A stretch of DNA of 64,000 nucleotides, taken from positions 744,001-808,000 of the forward strand of contig NZ_WTWY01000001.1 of the NCBI RefSeq assembly GCF_009870825.1, given 5' to 3'. Under the pieces are notes generated by a model that had not been told where the DNA came from, made no database searches, and saw only the letters and a list, made by a program, of their open reading frames with translations. The translations under genes and the position numbers were made by a program. The DNA comes from Paenibacillus sp. USDA918EY. Its GTDB lineage: Bacteria > Bacillota > Bacilli > Paenibacillales > Paenibacillaceae. Shown in pieces: positions 9,179 to 17,619 of this stretch. Each line of letters begins with the position of its first letter. The first letter of the stretch is position 1.

Positions 9179-10534
9179 GTGGGCAAAAAGCAATCTTGGG
9201 TGTATGGGATGATCGGTTTGCTGCTGTTGCTTACGATCTCCGCTTGCGCCGGCGAAACGAAACAGGAAGCCGTTCCTGAGCCGAAGCCACAGACGGAAGT
9301 AGAACAAGCGAAGCCTGAGGAGCAGACTCCCGTGAAGACGTTTCCGGAAGATCCGGTCGAACTGCTTGTAGCCACGCCTTGGGGCGAGGATTACTTTAAT
9401 TCCCGCATTGGCAATTATATGAAGGAAAAGCTGCCTCATATCAAGGTGACGCATGTCGACTGGAACGGTACCGTGGAGAATATGCAGGAGCTTAACGCTT
9501 CGCAGATCGTTCCGGATATCGTGCTTGCGTTTACGGGCCAAGAACCGCTTCAAGAACTGGAGATGGTTTATCCGCTGGATGGCATGGTGAAAGAATACGG
9601 AGTCGATCTGAGCCAAGTGGACCCGGCCATACTCGCCCAAGTGCGGTCGCGGGACCGGGAGGGGCGTTTGGTTGGCATTCCGCAGGAGATGGGCGTCATC
9701 GGCCTTCATTACAACAAGGAAATATTTGATCTGTTCGGGGTCGAATATCCTTCGGATCATATGACATGGGATGAAGCGATCGAGATGGCGAAAAAAATGA
9801 CCGCCGAACGGAACGGGGTGCATTACAGGGGATTGGAGCTTGGAAGCTATACGTTCCCCCTGAAGCAGCTGTCCGTCACTTTAACCGATCCCGATACTGG
9901 CGAAGTGCTGTTATCCAAAAATCCGGAATTCACGCAATATATGGAATTGTTGAAAAAAATATATAGCATACCGGGCATGTACGATGAAAACATCAGCGGA
10001 TTCAGCGATAAAACCGTCGCGATGCATGTGGATTGGCATGGTTATTTAACCTGGTTCGGGGGGAACGACGAAGAAGCGAAGGAATTCCAGCAGGACATGG
10101 ATATAGTTCCCGTACCCACCTTTCCGGGCCGGGAAAATACGGCGCCAACGCCGAACACGCAGATTTTCGCGATCAATGCGTTCAGCAAGCACAAGGAAGC
10201 GGCATTCCAATGGATCCTTGAAAGCATTTCGCCCGAATATCAGGCAACGCTTGCCCGGGCGGGAACGCCGTCCGTCATCACGGGGGACAAAACGATCAAC
10301 GAGCAATTCGCCCAGGACAATATGAGGTACGAAGGCAAAAACATTAACGCGTTTTTCCAATATCCTTTCACGCCGCCGCCGGCCAAAAGCAGCTCATGGG
10401 ATTCCTACGTGAAGCTGGACGACGCGATCAAGGAGTTTTTGCAGTCGGACATGGACATTCAGAAGTTTCTGAGAACGCAGACGGAAAAAGCGGAAAAAGC
10501 GATTCAGGAAGCAAAATCCTCAAAAGGGAAGTGA
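9179..10534 (+). CDS. Second extracellular solute-binding lipoprotein, paralogue of the preceding gene
   Basis: A 451-residue binding protein read from the GTG at 9179, behind GATGAGGGGG. The lipobox is TISAC (Cys23), then a linker rich in Pro, Glu and Lys. The mature part aligns by eye with the upstream binding protein along most of its length: ATPWGEDYFNSRI against MAPWSKEQVESRI, and the shared MTWDEAIEMAKKMTAERNGVHYRGL-like region. Two binding proteins with two permease pairs imply either two transporters of related specificity or one transporter with two receptors. It ends the operon; no strong plus-strand terminator follows. Confidence 0.92.
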   Translation: MGKKQSWVYGMIGLLLLLTISACAGETKQEAVPEPKPQTEVEQAKPEEQTPVKTFPEDPVELLVATPWGEDYFNSRIGNYMKEKLPHIKVTHVDWNGTVENMQELNASQIVPDIVLAFTGQEPLQELEMVYPLDGMVKEYGVDLSQVDPAILAQVRSRDREGRLVGIPQEMGVIGLHYNKEIFDLFGVEYPSDHMTWDEAIEMAKKMTAERNGVHYRGLELGSYTFPLKQLSVTLTDPDTGEVLLSKNPEFTQYMELLKKIYSIPGMYDENISGFSDKTVAMHVDWHGYLTWFGGNDEEAKEFQQDMDIVPVPTFPGRENTAPTPNTQIFAINAFSKHKEAAFQWILESISPEYQATLARAGTPSVITGDKTINEQFAQDNMRYEGKNINAFFQYPFTPPPAKSSSWDSYVKLDDAIKEFLQSDMDIQKFLRTQTEKAEKAIQEAKSSKGK

Positions 10535-10587
10535 TAAAGCCGCATGAATATTTAAAAGTTTAAGTATCGGCCGTAAACAGGTAACCG

Positions 10588-10620
10588 TAAAAAAGCCCGC
10601 ATCCGAATCGGAGGCGGGCT
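10588..10620 (-). terminator. Rho-independent terminator of the minus-strand regulator operon
   Basis: AGCCCGC (10594-10600) pairs with GCGGGCT (10614-10620), with a nested TCCG/CGGA stem in the loop. On the minus strand the stem is followed by six T residues, directly downstream of the membrane protein stop at 10656. On the plus strand the T tract is poor, so it is only weakly bidirectional. Confidence 0.85.
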
Positions 10621-10655
10621 CTTCGATTTGTCGCCGTCAAGTTGGCTGACGACGC

Positions 10656-11381
10656 TTATCCTTCATATCTTCTAGCCTCTTGATAGGTAAGCATCAGCGC
10701 CAAAAGCAGCACGGACATCATCGTATCGTAAACGATCAGGATCAGCACAAGCTGAACCGGAGCGGCGAACAAGTTGGCTGCCAGGCTTGCCAGGCCCGAA
10801 ACAACCAAAATCACGGCGGCCATTGCGACGGAGGCGGGCCAGTGCTGCTTTAAGGATCGAAAGGCACGGCGAAAGGCGGCATCAAAAGGAACGCGGTCCG
10901 TGACGACCGTAAACTCCAAAAATACAAACAGGATACGGAAAGCGATAAAAAATAGAAGGGCGGCTCCGGAGCCAATCGCTCCAAACAATAAGATCAACAG
11001 GGTTGATACCGTTGACGTCGCAAGCACCATCGCGGCCTGCAGCAGCAGAAAGGGGAGGCCGAAACGCAGGTTCGCGCGCAAAATCTGGGAAGCATGAAGT
11101 TTCGAACCCCGGCACGCGGCAGCGAGCGTACTTATATATCCTCCCTGCGCGAATGACCACAGCACGGCGGCGGCCAGCATAAACCACGTAAACGGGAGGG
11201 AATACAGCTGAAAAACGGACGGAATTCCGATGCCCAACATGACCCTCGAGCTCCACTGGGATTTAACCGCCCACCCGTGCGAGCCATAAAGAACAGCCAG
11301 CAGAATGGCGTCGATCAGGAAGGGCTGCAGGACAATATAGGGCTGCCTTTTGAACGTCCGGCAAGCTTCAAGGAACGGCAT
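10656..11381 (-). CDS. Six-helix membrane protein of unknown function, in operon with a two-component system
   Basis: The start is set at 11381 because AAAGGAGG lies five bases in front of it; an upstream in-frame extension lacks such a site and overlaps the kinase. The 241-residue product has about six hydrophobic stretches, a positively charged segment (DAAFRRAFRSLKQHW) and no recognisable motif. The layout resembles glycerophosphoryl diester phosphodiesterase-type or DUF624-type membrane domains but I cannot place it. The gene starts 43 bases after the kinase stop, so it is the third gene of the minus-strand operon and may be a target or accessory of the kinase. Confidence 0.8.
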   Translation of the reverse strand: MPFLEACRTFKRQPYIVLQPFLIDAILLAVLYGSHGWAVKSQWSSRVMLGIGIPSVFQLYSLPFTWFMLAAAVLWSFAQGGYISTLAAACRGSKLHASQILRANLRFGLPFLLLQAAMVLATSTVSTLLILLFGAIGSGAALLFFIAFRILFVFLEFTVVTDRVPFDAAFRRAFRSLKQHWPASVAMAAVILVVSGLASLAANLFAAPVQLVLILIVYDTMMSVLLLALMLTYQEARRYEG

Positions 11382-11424
11382 AGCGACCTCCTTTAGGTTC
11401 GAAAAACATACGTTATTCGGGAAA

Positions 11425-12831
11425 TCAGCCCGCAGATAAGGCTTGTCGGGATGAATCCATTTGAAACGATTGCTGCACCGGCAGCCGGATCCAAAAGACG
11501 GAGCCCTTGCCAAGCTTGCTTTCAGCCCATATCTTGCCTTGATGGGCCTCCACCAGCGCTTTGGCAATGCTTAAACCTACGCCAAGGCCGCCGCTGTCCC
11601 TGGATCTGGATTTATCCGCCCGATAAAAACGGTCAAAAATCCGGCCCAGATCTTCTTCCGGTATTCCCATCCCCGTATCTTTGCAGTATACGAGCATGGA
11701 GTCCTCTTCATGGACGACGCCGACCTCGATTTTTCCGCCGCTTGGCGTATATTTGATGGCATTGTACATGACGTTGGACAGGATTTGCGCGACCCGGTCC
11801 GGATCGGCTTGCAGGTAGCACGGCGTTTTGGACGGCACATATTCAAACCGGATGTTTTTTTCCCGGGTCAGAAATAAAAATCCTTCATAAATGCCTTGAA
11901 CGACCCGGGACAAATTGACTTCCTGCTTATTCAGCTCGAATTGGGCCCCTTCGGCTTCCGACAGTTTTTCCATGTCTTCCACGAGTCGGTACAGCCGTTC
12001 GATGTCAACGAGAATGCGCTGGATTTGATCGGCGGTTAGCGGATAAATGCCGTCAATGATCGCGTCCAGCTGCGACAACACGGCGGTCAGCGGCGTTCTG
12101 AGCTCGTGGGTCAGATCCTGCATCAGCTGATTGCGCCATGATTCATGGCGTTCGAAACGGTCGATCAGATGGTTGATCGTCGTGATCAGAACCCGGGTCT
12201 CCGTCGTGCCTCGGACCGGAATCGGCGAAAGCTGGTTGCTCGTGACGATGGACTCCGCCATGCCGGATGACGTGGACAGGCTTCGGCTCCAGCGCCAAGA
12301 GGCAAATACGGATACCGCGAAAGCGGCACACAGGAGCATCGTGATCGCAAACCTGCTCCGGCGCTGAATCTGCTCTTCGAATTGCCGGATGGCGGGCGAA
12401 TACGTACCGTCCGACGTATCAAAATAGGAGGTGAGATAACCATCGATTTTCCCGTTTAATACGAGCGGCGCTTCAACGGTAAAAAGATCGGTCCGTTTCA
12501 GCCAGACCGGGTCCAGCAAATCCAAAATGACCGTTTCGCGATCCGCGTCGACATATTGAATCGGAATCGCAAAATGGCGCGATGCTTCCTCGAATATTCC
12601 GATGCTGTCGCTGCGGTCCGTTCCGTTTTGCTGCATCCGTTCCCGAAGCGAATAGAGCAGATGTTGGCTCTGCTCGGCGGCATATTTTTGCTTAAACACG
12701 GAGAGTTGTTTGCTCCAAATTTGCGTCAGGGCCACATAGGAACCGATGGAAGCAACCACCGTCAGGCAGAGGATCACCAAAAACAGCCATGTACGGGTGG
12801 AGATCGTCAAGAATGAAAACATCTTTTTCAT
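11425..12831 (-). CDS. Membrane sensor histidine kinase
   Basis: A 468-residue kinase: membrane helix about 13-35, an extracytoplasmic domain about 36-158, second helix about 160-178, a HAMP-like linker, then HisKA with phospho-acceptor His242 in HELRTPLTA. The ATPase domain shows the N box (NAIKYT), G1 (DTGMGIPE), F box (FDRFYR) and G2 (GGLGVGLSIA). The start codon overlaps the response regulator stop by four bases (ATGA), which marks them as a cognate pair. The sensed signal is unknown. Confidence 0.95.
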   Translation of the reverse strand: MKKMFSFLTISTRTWLFLVILCLTVVASIGSYVALTQIWSKQLSVFKQKYAAEQSQHLLYSLRERMQQNGTDRSDSIGIFEEASRHFAIPIQYVDADRETVILDLLDPVWLKRTDLFTVEAPLVLNGKIDGYLTSYFDTSDGTYSPAIRQFEEQIQRRSRFAITMLLCAAFAVSVFASWRWSRSLSTSSGMAESIVTSNQLSPIPVRGTTETRVLITTINHLIDRFERHESWRNQLMQDLTHELRTPLTAVLSQLDAIIDGIYPLTADQIQRILVDIERLYRLVEDMEKLSEAEGAQFELNKQEVNLSRVVQGIYEGFLFLTREKNIRFEYVPSKTPCYLQADPDRVAQILSNVMYNAIKYTPSGGKIEVGVVHEEDSMLVYCKDTGMGIPEEDLGRIFDRFYRADKSRSRDSGGLGVGLSIAKALVEAHQGKIWAESKLGKGSVFWIRLPVQQSFQMDSSRQALSAG

Positions 12832-13526
12832 GTTTCGTCCGGTTGAAAAGTAAATTTGTATCCGGAGCCGATTTTGGTCACGATATACTGCGGGTTTTTG
12901 GGATCCTCTTCGATTTTTCTGCGGATATTCCGGATGTGGACGTCCATGACGCGCCCGTCGCCAATGAAACGGTAGCCTTGAACCTCATAGGACAAATCAT
13001 GCCTGCTAAAAACCTTGCCCGGCTTTTTGACAAGGATGCTTAACGTGCGAAATTCGGTTGCGGTCAGGTTTGCGGGTTTGCCGTCGATATAAACGTCCTC
13101 GAATTCGAAATTGACCATCAGCCTGCGGCGGTTAAAGTAGAGCACATTGGGCCCGCTTTTGTTCAAATGATTGATTCTTCGCTGCAAAGCATAGATTCTT
13201 GCAATCACTTCCTTCATCCGAAACGGCTTCGTGATGTAGTCGTCCGCACCCAGGTTCAGGCCGTTTATCATATCCGTTTCGCGGGCTTTCGACGTAATCA
13301 TGATCAGCGGAATATTCGATACCTGCCGGATGCTGCGGCAAACCTCCTCCCCGGGGAGCCCTTGAATCATCAGATCCAGCACGACCAGGTCCAGCTTCAA
13401 TAGCTGAATTCGCTTCAATGCTTCCCTGCCGTCGCCCGTAATGTGCACGTTCCAGCCTTCATTGATAAAGTACGATTGCAAGATGTCCCTTACGGAAGCT
13501 TCGTCTTCTACAATCAAGATGTTCAT
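12828..13526 (-). CDS. OmpR/PhoB-type response regulator
   Basis: A 232-residue regulator with receiver domain (acidic pair Glu7-Asp8, phospho-acceptor Asp51, Lys100 in DYITKPF) and a C-terminal winged helix (RRKIEEDPKNPQYIVTKIGSGYKF). A good CTAGGAGG site precedes the ATG. It leads the operon with the kinase and the membrane protein. Two tandem copies of an 18-base element with a palindromic core lie 53-88 bases upstream of the start and are a candidate autoregulatory site. Confidence 0.95.
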   Translation of the reverse strand: MNILIVEDEASVRDILQSYFINEGWNVHITGDGREALKRIQLLKLDLVVLDLMIQGLPGEEVCRSIRQVSNIPLIMITSKARETDMINGLNLGADDYITKPFRMKEVIARIYALQRRINHLNKSGPNVLYFNRRRLMVNFEFEDVYIDGKPANLTATEFRTLSILVKKPGKVFSRHDLSYEVQGYRFIGDGRVMDVHIRNIRRKIEEDPKNPQYIVTKIGSGYKFTFQPDET

Positions 13527-13578
13527 CCTGTAACCTCCTAGAACTCTTTCTCATTTGAACGGAATAAACAAACTCGAA

Positions 13579-13614
13579 AAAGGGTATACCCGGATCAAAG
13601 GGTATACCCGGATC
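13579..13614. repeat. Two tandem 18-base repeats with a GGGTATACCC palindrome
   Basis: The unit AAAGGGTATACCCGGATC occurs twice head to tail at 13579-13596 and 13597-13614 without mismatch. Each unit contains the perfect ten-base palindrome GGGTATACCC. The repeats sit in the upstream region of the response regulator gene. Repeats of this kind can be operators; a simple local duplication is the alternative. Confidence 0.7.
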
Positions 13615-14171
13615 GCGAAGAGGGCGCCATACGGCTATGTTTGGATCGATCTTTTGGATGAATACATGTCCTTAAAAGATATATCTAATCATCGATTTAT
13701 ATGTAAAGGTAAACGCTTTCATGAAGGCGTGGTTATATTTTACAATAAAACCAAACGAAGTGGTAGCAATTTGTTATATTAACTTGCGAAGGGGCGCGAG
13801 TAGAGAATACGAGGGGAGGGCGCCAGCTTCGGTTCGCGGATATTCAAGTAATCGTTGATATGGAAAGCGCTTTGAAAGCCTATATATGAAGCCATTGAAG
13901 TAGAAAAAGACGGTTTGAGGTGAATATTCCCATATCCTGCGTTGAAAAATGCTTTTGACGCGTTGACGCCAGGACTTCAAAAAGCAAGCATACCTGATCT
14001 GTTTTTCGGCGCCTAAACAATCCAAAACTCGGGAGTCAGGGTTGAAAAATGTGGCAGCAAAATCTCGACGATGGGAAGGAAATAAATGATCGATAAATTC
14101 GGTCGTAGAGACTAAACGAATCGGACAAAGAGAACATGGTTGAATTGAATCACCTGCTGGCGTGTATTATG
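13615..14171. other. Gene-free interval of about 560 bases with a candidate cre box
   Basis: I see no convincing gene here. Short frames on both strands (for example 13555-13782 plus and 13774-14025 minus) lack a clear ribosome binding site and familiar motifs. On the minus strand, bases 13721-13708 read TGAAAGCGTTTACC, one base off the CcpA cre consensus, about 180 bases upstream of the response regulator start. A weaker similar sequence (GGAAAGCGCTTTGA) lies near 13861-13874. The rest looks like decayed or non-coding DNA. Confidence 0.45.
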
Positions 14172-14885
14172 TTAATAAACTTTCCATTCTAACCGTTTAA
14201 AAGTTTTCTTATTCCATTCTTTCACATTTGTAAATGAGGTGTCATCGATGTTTGTAACCCTGGCTATTAACGTGTCATCGTTCCACTCGATCATCGAAAT
14301 TGGATATTCGAAGGAACTTAACATGTTCAAATTTTCTGGAGGTGGAATTTCCTGAAACTTTTTCAAATTAACGATCACGACTTGATTTCTAAGAACCTCT
14401 GAACCTTCATTTCTGCCAAAGAGAAAGGCCGCAATTTCACCATTTTGCTTAGAGACTTGAAAAAAACTTGACTCTGAAATCTGCAATGACTGCCATTCTC
14501 CATCCTTATGTTCCAATAGAAGTTGATTGCAAAGTTTCGTCCCGCAACTGTAATTCAAAAGGATGTAGTCCTTTTGATTGTATGTGAACAAATCATTAAT
14601 CCGCATTCGATTTAATTCACTCTTTTTGTCCTCAAATGGTTCTAAGTACGAATTTATAATCGGAATTTTGTCGACGGAGATGTTGAGAGGGTTTTGGTTA
14701 GGAATTTTCATTTGAAGCAACAGCTCTTTTTCCCGATTTGCTTGAATACCATTATCTTTAGATATATTTTGGGGTTTTGCGTCATGCGTTTTTTCTCCTT
14801 CATCCCCACGTATATGATTTCCCTTGGATTGGCAAGAAACGGATAAACAGATTATTAAAAACATGATTGGCAAGTATCTTTTCAT
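14172..14885 (-). CDS. Lipoprotein of unknown function
   Basis: A 237-residue product with a lipoprotein signal (LIICLSVSC, Cys about 18). The second of two adjacent ATGs is taken as the start because GGAGG is five bases from it. No domain is recognised; the C-terminal half has alternating strand-like stretches (DYILLNYSCGTKLCNQLLLEHKDGEW) with two cysteines. Base composition is clearly more AT-rich than the neighbours, and the gene stands alone between a gene-free interval and the hydrolase operon, which points to recent acquisition. Confidence 0.7.
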   Translation of the reverse strand: MKRYLPIMFLIICLSVSCQSKGNHIRGDEGEKTHDAKPQNISKDNGIQANREKELLLQMKIPNQNPLNISVDKIPIINSYLEPFEDKKSELNRMRINDLFTYNQKDYILLNYSCGTKLCNQLLLEHKDGEWQSLQISESSFFQVSKQNGEIAAFLFGRNEGSEVLRNQVVIVNLKKFQEIPPPENLNMLSSFEYPISMIEWNDDTLIARVTNIDDTSFTNVKEWNKKTFKRLEWKVY

Positions 14886-14982
14886 CATATCCTCCTTTGC
14901 TAAACCATTGTAAAAGAAATTGCTCCTAATAAAATATATATAAGCTCAATCTCGCTCAAAGTTTTCTTCGACCCCAACATGG

Positions 14983-15867
14983 TCATTGTAAGCTGCACTC
15001 GAGATGAATGGCGTTATCCAAAAAAGAAAACAGCTGTTCGCCCATGACATCGATGCCGGCTCCCAGCCAAATCAGGTGACCCCATGAATCAAGCTCGCAA
15101 AGCCGGGCGTTCGGAATGACCCGATGGGCGTGCCTTGCGTGTTCCACAGGGACGGAAGCGTCATGAATGCTATGCATAATCAAGGAAGGGCACTGGATCG
15201 AAACAAGCTCCGGAGTCAGGTCATGTCCTGTTTGCTCCAAATCGATCATAAAGCCTCGTCCCGACCGCTGACGGTTGACCATATTTTTGAATCGTCTCCG
15301 ATCCTCGCGGCTGATTTCCGGCAGTACCTTTTCTTTCGGCAGCGTGCTGAAGGAAGGAATCATGCTGTTCAAAAGAAAGCGGGGAGCAAATTTGTTCATG
15401 AACCGTATCGCCGCCCATACATATTTTTCAGTAGAGGGGTTGAACATGATCCGTGCCAATTGATGCGTCTTGCTGCCCGGAAACAGCCAGCGATCGGAGA
15501 CTGCGGATTGCAGGACAAGGCTTTTTACCCGGTTCGGGTATCGGGAAGCGAGATAAATCCCGCTTGGGCCTCCGGCGGACATGGCGAGGATATGCGCTTG
15601 GGGCACTTGGAGCTCATCCAGCAGTTCGATATAGGCTTCGCATGCAGTCATGAGCGATCGGCCCAGCTCCGCTGACGTGTTGCCATAACCCGGACGGGAA
15701 GGCGTAATAATCCGGAAACCACGTGCCGTAAGAAGGTCATAACCTAATTCTTCACGGCAGCTCGAATGGCCTCCGTGCAAAATGAGGACCGGCTCTCCCG
15801 ATCCGACGATGCTGTATTCCAGCTTGAAGCCGTTTTGGGTCACGTATTGATGGATGGATCTTTCCAT
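14983..15867 (-). CDS. Alpha/beta-hydrolase fold protein
   Basis: A 294-residue hydrolase. The start at 15867 has AGGAGG ten bases upstream; the longer frame to 16068 runs into the TetR gene and is rejected. Landmarks are the oxyanion HGG (LILHGGHSS, about 32-40), the nucleophile elbow AMSAGG with the expected Ser near 103, a helical cap in the middle, an acid in the SLIMHSIHDASVPVEH stretch and the late His in SWGHLIW. Substrate is unknown. It follows the TetR gene by 68 bases on the same strand, so the regulator probably controls it. Confidence 0.88.
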   Translation of the reverse strand: MERSIHQYVTQNGFKLEYSIVGSGEPVLILHGGHSSCREELGYDLLTARGFRIITPSRPGYGNTSAELGRSLMTACEAYIELLDELQVPQAHILAMSAGGPSGIYLASRYPNRVKSLVLQSAVSDRWLFPGSKTHQLARIMFNPSTEKYVWAAIRFMNKFAPRFLLNSMIPSFSTLPKEKVLPEISREDRRRFKNMVNRQRSGRGFMIDLEQTGHDLTPELVSIQCPSLIMHSIHDASVPVEHARHAHRVIPNARLCELDSWGHLIWLGAGIDVMGEQLFSFLDNAIHLECSLQ

Positions 15868-15935
15868 AACGTTTGCGCCTCCTAAAAGCGAATTATGGTT
15901 CATTATTAGATTTGAAAAAACGCGTGCGCCCTTTA

Positions 15936-16520
15936 CTAAAGAAACGCCCGCAGGCCTTGATACCAAAAAGAAACGTACTGGCCAACCATCCGTTTGCAAT
16001 CTTCCGGATCTTGGTGGCGGCGGATGATCTCGAAATAGCCTTGCATAAAAGCGACCGAAACCGGCCAAGCCGCTTGCCGCTCGAACACTGTCCTTCCTTG
16101 TTTGCCGTTATAGATCGCCAAATGCTCCGCAACGTTGTCCGCCATTACCCGGTGAAAATTCGCAGCGGCGGTTTCGAACCGGGTTCCTTTGGAGCCATCG
16201 ATTAAGATTAGGAGCGGCCTCCGGTATTTTTCAACGATCCCCGCCAATGCGTGGACGACAAGCTCAAATATATCCCCTGTTTCATCCGGATGGTTGTCGT
16301 GATTGCCGATCAGCATCTCCAGCTCGCGGAGGACGGGAGACACGATGGAATCGAATAACGCTTCCTTCCCCGGGAAATACCGGTACAAGTTGCCGACCGA
16401 GATGCCGGCATTCGCCGCAATCCGTTTGATCGAGGCATCCGCAAAACCATGCTGGGCAAACTCATCTTGGGCATGTTGGACGATCGCCTGCCGCAATTCC
16501 TCCTTCAAAACCTGAACCAT
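15936..16520 (-). CDS. TetR/AcrR-family transcriptional regulator
   Basis: A 194-residue regulator with an N-terminal helix-turn-helix (DASIKRIAANAGISVGNLYRYFPGKEALF, about 27-56) and an all-helical ligand-binding part. GGAGG lies seven bases before the ATG. It is the first gene of a two-gene minus-strand operon with the hydrolase. A good promoter (TTGATT, 17 bases, TATACT) and an ATTCG/CGAAT inverted repeat around its -10 box are seen just upstream. Confidence 0.93.
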   Translation of the reverse strand: MVQVLKEELRQAIVQHAQDEFAQHGFADASIKRIAANAGISVGNLYRYFPGKEALFDSIVSPVLRELEMLIGNHDNHPDETGDIFELVVHALAGIVEKYRRPLLILIDGSKGTRFETAAANFHRVMADNVAEHLAIYNGKQGRTVFERQAAWPVSVAFMQGYFEIIRRHQDPEDCKRMVGQYVSFWYQGLRAFL

Positions 16521-16532
16521 AAATGAACCTCC

Positions 16533-16573
16533 ATTCGCTTTTAGAGTATAAACGAATTGGCCGCTGCAATCAA
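16533..16573 (-). promoter_or_regulatory. Promoter and possible operator of the TetR-hydrolase operon
   Basis: On the minus strand TTGATT (16573-16568) and TATACT (16550-16545) are 17 bases apart, a good vegetative promoter. ATTCG at 16533-16537 and CGAAT at 16553-16557 form an inverted repeat that spans the -10 box, a usual place for an autoregulatory TetR operator. The operator call is inference. Confidence 0.55.
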
Positions 16574-16616
16574 GCGCTTGAAAACAGGGCCAATAACGGT
16601 CGGGGAAGTCGTACGT

Positions 16617-17051
16617 TTAACCTGCCAGCAGGACGGCCGCAAGAAATACGAATTGCAGCACGGTTCGGGGAAATAGCTTAGGTACAGGGCGCCCGCCGAT
16701 CGTTAACTTTTCCTTGGCTGCGCGCACATTGGCGGGAAACATGGCGACAAGCAGCATGGCCAAACCGATCGAAGCGGCCTTGGAAACGGCAGGAATCATG
16801 ATGCCGACGGCTCCGGCAAGTTCCAGCAGCCCGGTGGCGGTCACGATCCGATCCGGTCTGGGAAAAAACGGCGGAACCATGCGGATCAGATCCCGCCTGC
16901 GGGTTCCCCAATGCGCGGAAGCCGTTAGGAGCAGCATGGCGGCCACAGCCGCCTGCAGCGAAGTATGCCAGCCTTCGAAATAGGAAAGCCCGGCCAAGCC
17001 AAGAATCTTAAACAACAGAAAAACCGCAACAAGCGCATAAAAAGGCAGCAT
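16617..17051 (-). CDS. DoxX-like small membrane protein
   Basis: A 144-residue protein with four hydrophobic stretches. The ATG at 17051 has GGAGGG eight bases upstream and is preferred over the frame's first ATG at 17108. The segment with FPRPDRIVTATGLLELAGAVGIMIP is typical of DoxX/DoxD-like proteins, whose biochemical role is generally unclear. It is the last of three genes after TetR and DUF2269. Confidence 0.82.
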   Translation of the reverse strand: MLPFYALVAVFLLFKILGLAGLSYFEGWHTSLQAAVAAMLLLTASAHWGTRRRDLIRMVPPFFPRPDRIVTATGLLELAGAVGIMIPAVSKAASIGLAMLLVAMFPANVRAAKEKLTIGGRPVPKLFPRTVLQFVFLAAVLLAG

Positions 17052-17135
17052 CCGGATATCCCTCCATTGGAAGTCATAATCAAAGCTCGACAATGCTAAG
17101 CCAAACATCTTGCTGTGACAGCCGTTACGCGCTGC

Positions 17136-17597
17136 TTAGAATCCTTTCATGACCATCAGGTATAAAATGACGACCGGAAGCAGCGTGGCGGCGATGCCGA
17201 ACACGGCCCAGGAACGGGAGGCGTTGCGGTAGGCTTGGGAAATCACGCCGGTTTCGATGCAGCGGGCGCTGGACCGGATCATTTTGCGCTGCAGGGGAAT
17301 GAGGATCGCCGCCCAAATGATGCCGGTAAGGGCAAATAAGATGAGGGAAAGCACAAGCCAATTGAAACCCGAGAACGAAACTCCGGCACGCGCAGCCATC
17401 ATGCCGCCGGAAAGGATCACGAGGAAAAGACCCGGAATCGTAAAGATATAATCGGCAAGCATGACATTTTGCACGGCATGATGAATGGCTGCAGGGTTTT
17501 TCGTCAAATCCGCCCGAACCTTCCAAAAGGCCGCCGTCACGATATTTCCTACGAATAATACGACTCCGAGCAAATGAAGCGTCAACCATAAATTCAT
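17136..17597 (-). CDS. DUF2269-type membrane protein
   Basis: A 153-residue protein with four membrane helices (residues about 5-24, 48-68, 78-100 and 130-150). The histidine in the first helix (LHLLGVVLFVGNIVTAAFW) and the pattern of the second helix fit DUF2269. AGGTGG precedes the ATG. It starts 22 bases after the TetR gene and runs on into the DoxX-like gene. The pairing of DoxX-like and DUF2269 proteins under TetR control hints at a membrane or redox stress function, which is not proven. Confidence 0.8.
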   Translation of the reverse strand: MNLWLTLHLLGVVLFVGNIVTAAFWKVRADLTKNPAAIHHAVQNVMLADYIFTIPGLFLVILSGGMMAARAGVSFSGFNWLVLSLILFALTGIIWAAILIPLQRKMIRSSARCIETGVISQAYRNASRSWAVFGIAATLLPVVILYLMVMKGF

Positions 17598-17619
17598 GAT
17601 GCTTCCACCTTTCGATTTT

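Noticed and set aside
13555..13782. 75-codon plus-strand frame across the tandem repeats
   Set aside because: The repeat itself is translated into a repeated peptide, no ribosome binding site precedes it and no motif is seen; I treat the region as regulatory.
13774..14025. 83-codon minus-strand frame
   Set aside because: It begins with TTG without a Shine-Dalgarno sequence and shows no recognisable family; it may be a decayed fragment but cannot be supported as a gene.
15868..16068. Extended N-terminus of the alpha/beta hydrolase
   Set aside because: It overlaps the TetR gene and encodes a Pro/Arg-rich stretch; the start at 15867 has a clear ribosome binding site.
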